Below, in pieces: positions 57,801 to 64,000 of a DNA stretch of 64,000 nucleotides. How positions within the stretch are numbered: position 1 is the first letter of the stretch; every line of letters begins with the position of its first letter. Origin of the DNA: Amyloporia xantha (Eukaryota; Basidiomycota; Agaricomycetes; Polyporales; Adustoporiaceae); contig JAYKKR010000001.1 of assembly GCA_036971615.1 (NCBI GenBank), positions 3,596,001-3,660,000 of the forward strand. Reading direction: 5' to 3'. The position numbers were made by a program, and so were the translations under genes. The notes under the pieces were generated by a model. That model did not search any database. It was not told the DNA's origin and was given only the letters and a program-made list of their open reading frames with translations.

Positions 57801-60800
57801 TTACTCTGCAAGTTTGAGGTGCAATGAACAAGTTCGTGTCAGATCATTCGCCCAGGAAGTAGCGTCAAGTAGAGTTTGCGCGTTGATATAGGACTGCAAT
57901 GCCAACTGTAGGAAGCAGTGATTGTGAGTTGCTATATTCAAAGAAGCCTGTTAAACTTACTTCATGTGCACCTCGAGCTCTGGCGGAATCTCCAGCATCG
58001 ATGGAGAGTACTAACAATTCGTCACGCTTTGAGTGCTCGCGCAGGAGAGGCAGACACCTTGACAGAAATATTAGGACTCAAACCATCATTTTCTATTATG
58101 CGCCCCACCGTTTCGCATGTTCCGCTATTCGGTAGACATCGGGCGTGGCCTCGTGGAGCATCATGAGGATGATCTTGGAAATGGTAAAGTTAATTGAAGG
58201 ACTAGTGAGCTCCGACATCATACACACCCTGAACGACATCGTCGAGACTGTCTCTTCCGGTAAACCCTGCAGCTCCTCTTGCGCAGCTTGCCGATAGCGG
58301 TCGTGAGCAAAGCTACACATATCGCGGGCACGCTGAACAAGCCACCCTTCAGTTATTGCGTTCTGAAGGCCTCGCATGGAACGTCGACTGGTCGATGAAA
58401 GTGCGTTGTCGTTGATGGTGGAGACCGCTTTGGAGACGTCCCACATGTCATCCACTTCCTCCTCGCTCCCGCTGCTGCCGCTGGAGTCTTCCCAGTCCAT
58501 CATAAGTGCGACTTCTGCCACTTTGAAGCTGTGAAAAGGTCGATATAAAACAATGGAGACAATTGATATGATGGGTTGCGTACGTCGTGCCAAAGAATGA
58601 TGCCCAGATGAGGTACTTCCTGGCATCCTCCGGGAGTTCACGGAAGTGGTTGATCAAATACGACAGATCATTCGGGTCGGAAATCATCTTCTTGTCATGC
58701 AAACTCGGCTCAATTGCTGAGATGTCGTACCTGAAACACGAATTAAGAGGGATAGAGAGCGACGAGAGTGAAGAGCACGCACTCCCAATGATTCTTCTCC
58801 AAGTTGAAGACGATCTACGAAGAAAATTTGAAGCCATTCACATTACGAAGCCATGTTTATACGCACATGCCGTTGTCGTTGCAGAGTCGAAAGAATATTT
58901 CTCGCGGAGAAGGCATTGCCCAAAGAGGCCGCGAGGACGAGCCGTGACAGACTAGCGCATTCTTCCTTGGGTCGACGAAGCGTCCTTGCAACGAGACTAG
59001 ACACTGCAGAGTAATTGAGCGGCTCGAGGTTGATCCAAGTGGTGGATCTGCTGGTGAAGGTAGCGCGAATTCTGTCCTGGACCTCACTATAATCACGTAA
59101 ACTAAAAGCATGCCTACAGAGAACGAGTCAAATAACTTACGGCTTGTCGGAACGCACCGTGGCAAACACGAGCTGTCAAACTGATGAGCACAAGGTTGAC
59201 ACATGACATCATCTCCTACACTCACTATGCGAGTGCGCGAGTTGACGAGTGCATTAATCAAGTCCAATGAGCTGCAAACACGTGTGAACACGGGACGAAC
59301 CATCCCCAGAAAGCTACTCACGAATCGCTCGCATCATGCAGATCGTCCAGAAACAACGCAAACAGGCGCGTTTCTGCCAGCACCGAAAACACGCTTCGGA
59401 ACAGGCTCTGGAAGCGCGCACGCAGTTCATGGGTCTCCAGCACCTCCTGTGGTGCATCGATTGAGATGTCAAATAGGCTCAAGATGTCGCGCAACTCCGG
59501 TGCACCTTCGTACAGCAGGGGTACGTTCCGGAGCTGCGGGCCCAGCTGCCTCTTCAACGCAGTCACGAAACTATGCAGGTCCGTGTGGAAGACGATCAAC
59601 TGTCGCAAGACAGATGAAAGGCACGCCAACTATACGTGATAAGTCAGCAAAAGTAACGAGGGGTGGGTATAGTCGCGTACCAATGAGGCGAACGGTGCGG
59701 CTTCGACATCAGAGAACTTGGCTTGGCCCCACAGTCCATGAGCTACGACGGTGCCAAATTTAGCACCGATGTCATCGCCAAGACGAAACAACAGACGCAC
59801 ATCTCCACCTTGCCTGGTTCGCAAGGATCAGCGAACTCTTTCCAGCTCTAAACACGAATGTCAACGGAGCAGCGGAGGAAAACACAACGGCGCACTAACC
59901 CAGGAGGCCCAAGTACGATTACCGCATGCGTCCTCGCTCTACTGCTCGAGGGGGCCAGCGCCACCCTCCTGAGCCCATCGCTACTCGACACCGGGGGACT
60001 CATACTCATAGTTGTCACAGAGTTCTCCGACGCTCTGTGCGGTGGATACTTAGGACTCAGGCCCTCGGCCGTCGTCGACATTGGCGTCGGCGCAGAGCCC
60101 TCACTCTTCGACGAACGCGAGTCGCTGGGATCGTCTCCCGTGCCGGCGCTGTCGGATGACCCGACGATGATAGAGCCGCGCGAGACGCCGATATGTCGCG
60201 AATATGATGTGGAGGTATGGCGAATGATGTTTCGAATGGTTTCGAGCTCCTTCTCGCGGCCGAACTGGGAAGGGGTCAAGACCTCAGGTGATGCGGGCAG
60301 ATCGGAACACAGTGCAGCATACCAGTGGGCTGGGAATGGTGAATTCCTGTGGTCGAAGTCAGATATATTCTGCATCTCAAGTTAATGGGGATACTCACCA
60401 TGTATCTGTCCTCGGCAGCAATGTCAAAATACGGGATAAGCTGGGGCATGCCTTAAATTCTGACATATGGCGTCATAGGAGTAAGAAAGACGCACCTCCA
60501 TCGATTGGTCAGAGACCACTGTGACAGCTCTCAGAAGCAACCTCTGACACTGCAGAAGGTCCGCCTTCAGGCCGTAAGCGCTCTGATATCGAGCGTCGGG
60601 ATTTTTCATGAGGAGCTTGTTACATAAGTTGCACACGACAAAAACATTTAGTTTCGCAGAGCAGCAGATGGCAACAAGAGGTACACATACCTTGTCGATA
60701 ATGAGAGCCAACACTTGCGGAATATCCCTGCGGACTTCATGTACGGGCATTGGCCGCTTCTGCACTATAGAGTGCAGCAGCTCCAACGGTCCGCCTTCGA

Positions 60801-61990
60801 ATGGGAGTGTCCCTCGACCCACCAACAGCGTCCAAAACATGACACCCAACGAGTACAGGTCCGTCCGGTGATCCTCATTCAACGCTTCCATACTACCAGT
60901 CTGCTCGGGCGCTGGACTCGGCTCGTCAGCGACCGCCGCCGAATGATGTAATTCCGGCCGCGTACCTAGATAACACAGCGCCTCCTTGACCTTCAGTTTC
61001 TTCACCTCCTCGAACGCGTCTGCTCGTAGCACGAACGCAGATGGTACACCGAATTGTTCTAATGAGACGGCGCGATTGCCGAAATGTACCATGCGCACGA
61101 GACCGCTATGTGCATTCAGGTGGAACACATTAGCGCGGACTGTGTAAAACGCTTATCAAATCTTTCTTGCGGGCGATATGCAAGACCTACTCGCCTTCAC
61201 GGTGTATCAGCCCTATTCTGTGGGATGGTCAGCGCAGAAAATAAAAGACGGGTTCGGGTTACATACCGATGCATCATTTCTAGGCAGTGTGTCGCTTGAA
61301 TGGCAAATCTGAGGAAAGATGAGAACGAGTAGGTTGACCGCAGAAGATTTGACGTACTCAAGGAACGTTGCCAGATCCATAATTTCGATTGCCTCCATCT
61401 CCTCCACGGTATATGGCTCCTCTGTGCCCATCATGAGAATATCGGTATGTGAGGGCGACGGACGCACGCGGGAGATATCACCCAACAGGAGGTCGTTCAC
61501 TTTGTGGGATGGGAAATAGCGGCCAAGGACGTTGAGACCCGGGTGGTTGATTAGGAGGACCACACAGTCCCCGTTCACGCGCGGAATAGAGAAGAAGTCG
61601 ATCATCCTCAGAGTAGTGCTAGAAGACTCGGGAGACGAGGACATGCGCTCGAGACTGCGAGGCGCGAGACATGATGAGCGGCCCACTTCCATGCGAGAGA
61701 AATAATACGTACATATGAGCTTCGCGCTCCAGCAGCATGGACGCGTTAGAATGTGCGGGCACTATCTTGGCCAATACACTCGCGCCATCCTTCAAGCTCG
61801 TGCCCTCGGCGAGCATAGTCATACTGCCGGTATCATCCCAATGTACCGCCTGGACCGATATGGTGAGGTTGGTCTCCTGTGAGTTGCAAGACGGCTGACA
61901 TACCTTCTCGAATGTGTAGCCAGGAACGGAGAGGTTCCCATCCTTGAAATACAGAGTAGGCAAGACGGGCTGGGCATATTTCCTCCTCAT
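51849..61990 (-). CDS. giant hybrid histidine kinase, group X (Mak/Phk-like)
   Basis: One many-exon gene (10.1 kb, roughly 2,500 residues by estimate). In order: a protein-kinase-like domain (61990-about 60430), an AAA/ORC-like ATPase with Walker A GPPGAGKSS (about 59830-59920) and Walker [12 protein letters not shown] (about 59320-59370), and a long helical middle region (about 55400-59000). Then come a GAF domain (about 54340-55330), the H-box MSHELRTPF (His codon 54288-54290), the N-box [10 protein letters not shown], and the ATPase boxes DTGIGLS and [11 protein letters not shown] degenerate receiver and a true receiver end it (Asp codon 52309-52311, FFSKPLKK). The stop is at 51849, after a Pro-Glu/Gln tail. 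S. pombe Mak/Phk relatives sense peroxide and feed a phosphorelay. The kinase-like domain reads IHREVRANVF and VHFGN, lacking HRD and DFG acids. The intron 61194-61140 needs a GC donor. Not every exon was placed. Confidence 0.9.
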
Positions 61991-62561
61991 GATTAGGAAG
62001 GGAATGGAAAAAGCAGGACGACCCGGGGAATGGGTGGTGAGGGATAGTAGAGATGAAGGCTCGACCTGCGAGAAGGAGGTAGTATGTTATGGACTGTGGG
62101 CGGAAACCTTATCCTGGAGCAGATGCGGAGGAGAAAAATATACGCATGTCACGGTCGCTGTCCTTGTCAGCTCGGAGCGATCAGTTTGGCTCTGGGAGTC
62201 GTCCGCCCATAAGGCTAGACCAGTCACGCCCTGACGTCATTTCCTGATCCATAATCCCCTTGCCCTCTACTCCGACTCTCACTCCCCGTCGGAGACTCAA
62301 TCTGAGCCTCCCCTCTGCGGTCACCTCTTAATCTCCGCGAGAACTGCACCAGGCAATAGTGCGACTGATCGTGACTCAGGTACTGTACGGCATTCATGAC
62401 AGAATGTCACCAGTCACCCTTGATGTACGCGTTCGTTTCCAAACATCGACCTCGACGCGATATCCATTCTGAGAGGAGGCAAACAATAGGAGTACATTGC
62501 GTCGACAGTACTGTACGCGATTAACAAAAACAGATAACAACAACAGCGACAACACGAGAAA
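61991..62561. other. intergenic between the histidine kinase and SUB2
   Basis: Upstream region of the histidine kinase and 3' side of SUB2, about 570 bp. No gene seen. Confidence 0.5.
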
Positions 62562-64000
62562 TTAAGACGTCACTAAAAGATAGATAATGTGAGCACACAG
62601 CTGTCACGGCTAGGAACGGGCACTTACTATAGCTGGCAGGGTCAATATGGTCAGGCAGCTCCGGCACGGCAACCTCGAACCTCGACTGAATAGCAGCCAT
62701 CACTTGTTGATCACTCTCCGAAGAAACGAAGGTGATTGCCAGACCCTTCGTACCGAACCGTCCAGCGCGGCTACGAACAGCAATTTAACAACCCCAGCAC
62801 TTTTCTGAATCAAAATGACACATACCCGACACGATGGAGGTAACTGTCCGCATCCGGGGGACAATCGTAATTGATGACGATGTTGACACGCTCAACATCA
62901 ATGCCACGGCCGAAAATATCGGTAGCAACCAGTATACGCTTTTCGAACGCTTTGAACGCGGTGTATCGGTTGATGCTAAACGAGACCATGAACATAACGC
63001 TCAAGCAATTAGGCAGACCCACATACCGCTCTTCTTGTGCCAAACCCGAGTGAATGCTGATACTGGGGAAGTTGCATGACACCAAAAGCTTGTCCAGCTC
63101 GATGGCACGGGCGACCGACTTCACGAAGATGACGACCTGGATGATAGCGATTGTTGGTACTGGAGGACGAGAATGTGACAGCGTCTACGAACCTGGTTGA
63201 ACTCCAAGGTGTCAAGCAATTCGTTCAATTTCCGGTTCTTGCCAACCTCCTCGAGCTTGACGTAATGCTGCTGAAGACCGTGGAGCGTGAGTTTCGTCTC
63301 GTCGTCAACAAAGATCTCCAGAGGCTGTGAGTTGTGTCAGACAAGCTATCATTATGTCTCCCAGCCAAGTACTCACGTTAGCCATAAACTTCTTGCACGT
63401 TATCCGGATTTCCTTCGCAAGCGTTGCGCTGAACATCATGACTTGCTTGTGGTGTGGTGTTGCCCGGAAGATTTCTTGAACATCACGTCGCATGTCTATT
63501 GGACGATGTCGCAAGTGGTAAGAATCGGTGGCACGACAATACAGTAATCAAAACGAATAAGTGAACCATCGCAACGGTGAACAACAAATCAAGATGAATG
63601 TAACCGGGGAAGGCTCCAACGTCTCTGATCCTTGACGCTATGGTGGCGACCGGTGCGATGTCTAAACAGACAAAGCTCCTTCCATGTTGAATTCGTCGAA
63701 GCATTCATCAACCTCAGCTCTCCCTTGCTCTCCTCATCCTGGACAGATGCCGTGATAGCTTGCGCCAACCGGTACCGAACTCGATCGTAGGAGAGTGCTC
63801 AGCTCAAAGCTGCGGCGAGGGATGCAGACAGGCGAGAACAACTTGGCAAAAACCCACAAGGCCGACGACGCGACGAAAACAAGAGGGCACGGAGTAGGTG
63901 GAGGGTCGAAATTCGCATGACTAACCAAGCTGCTCGAGCATTTTATCGCACTCGTCCAAAATGAAGTGCTTGACTTTTGAGGCATCGAGAACTTTGTCCC
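62562..64000 (-). CDS. SUB2: DEAD-box RNA helicase Sub2/UAP56, 3' part
   Basis: Exons seen on minus: 64000-63926 (continues past the right edge), 63495-63377, 63324-63193, 63136-63027, 62975-62826, 62770-62628 and 62572-62562. Motifs in order: DECD in [14 protein letters not shown] (the Sub2/UAP56 form of motif II), SAT in [60 protein letters not shown] and YLHRVGRAGRFG. The C-terminus is IDPASYMTS. Sub2 helps assemble the spliceosome and loads mRNA export factors as part of TREX. The last exon has only 11 nt including the stop. The intron at 63496-63925 is 430 bp, about eight times longer than its neighbours. Confidence 0.95.

Noticed and set aside
1..64000. CRISPR arrays, bacterial operons, prophage or biosynthetic gene cluster
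   Set aside because: Intron-rich eukaryotic genes throughout; no regularly spaced repeats, Shine-Dalgarno spacing or clustered pathway enzymes were seen.

Overview
The window looks like nuclear DNA of a filamentous basidiomycete, most likely an Agaricomycete. Genes are broken by many introns of about 50-60 bp, with some exons only 10-16 nt long. The families fit as well: an ABC-C transporter, paired mucin-like single-pass membrane proteins, BTB and F-box proteins, and a group X hybrid histidine kinase. The name of the organism cannot be read from the sequence; a polypore-like fungus is only a guess. Exon boundaries given here were worked out by hand from GT/GC...AG sites and reading phase. 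Each joined model divides by three, except where an entry says it is unresolved.

Layout. 1-3093 (-): 5' part of an ABC-C transporter that runs off the left edge. 4040-9832 (-): a young Copia LTR retrotransposon with identical LTRs, a 5-bp target duplication and two single-base frameshifts. 10554-11568: a non-coding inverted-repeat element holding a tRNA-like module and a 51-bp tandem repeat. 12064-17180 (-): two tandem mucin-like membrane protein genes. 19096-19425: a small MITE-like element. 19683-20200 (+): a small mitochondrial LEA-like protein, convergent with ERG5 (20427-22229, -). 23091-25195 (+): an unrecognised gene followed by a decayed copy of itself. 26989-28338 (+): NAD-dependent formate dehydrogenase. 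29365-31157 (+): F-box protein. 31563-32921 (-): a Pho85-like CDK paralogue with an intact Tc1 transposon (33054-34645) in its upstream region. 35143-37691 (+): UTP5/WDR43-type ribosome biogenesis protein. 37962-39484: a 1.5-kb fold-back element with about 400-bp inverted arms and an 8-bp target duplication. 39635-about 41840 (-): unrecognised low-complexity protein. 42454-43893 (-): BTB protein. 45416-47009 (+): PHO85 proper. 47400-48943 (-): Fpg-family DNA glycosylase. 49315-51618 (+): MFS transporter with 14 exons. 51849-61990 (-): a giant hybrid histidine kinase. 62562-64000 (-): SUB2 (UAP56) RNA helicase, cut at its 5' end by the right edge.

The host genes are mainly housekeeping and signalling genes and do not form an obvious metabolic cluster. 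Two Pho85-family kinases with matching intron positions lie 13 kb apart. Four CACGTG sites sit in the 1.5-kb interval upstream of PHO85. At least four introns must use GC donors to keep frame, and one FPG intron has a GG where GT is expected. The mobile fraction covers four or five unrelated element types. The most unusual structural signals are the half-tRNA-type primer site of the Copia element, the tRNA-like module inside an inverted-repeat element, and the long fold-back element with unequal arms.
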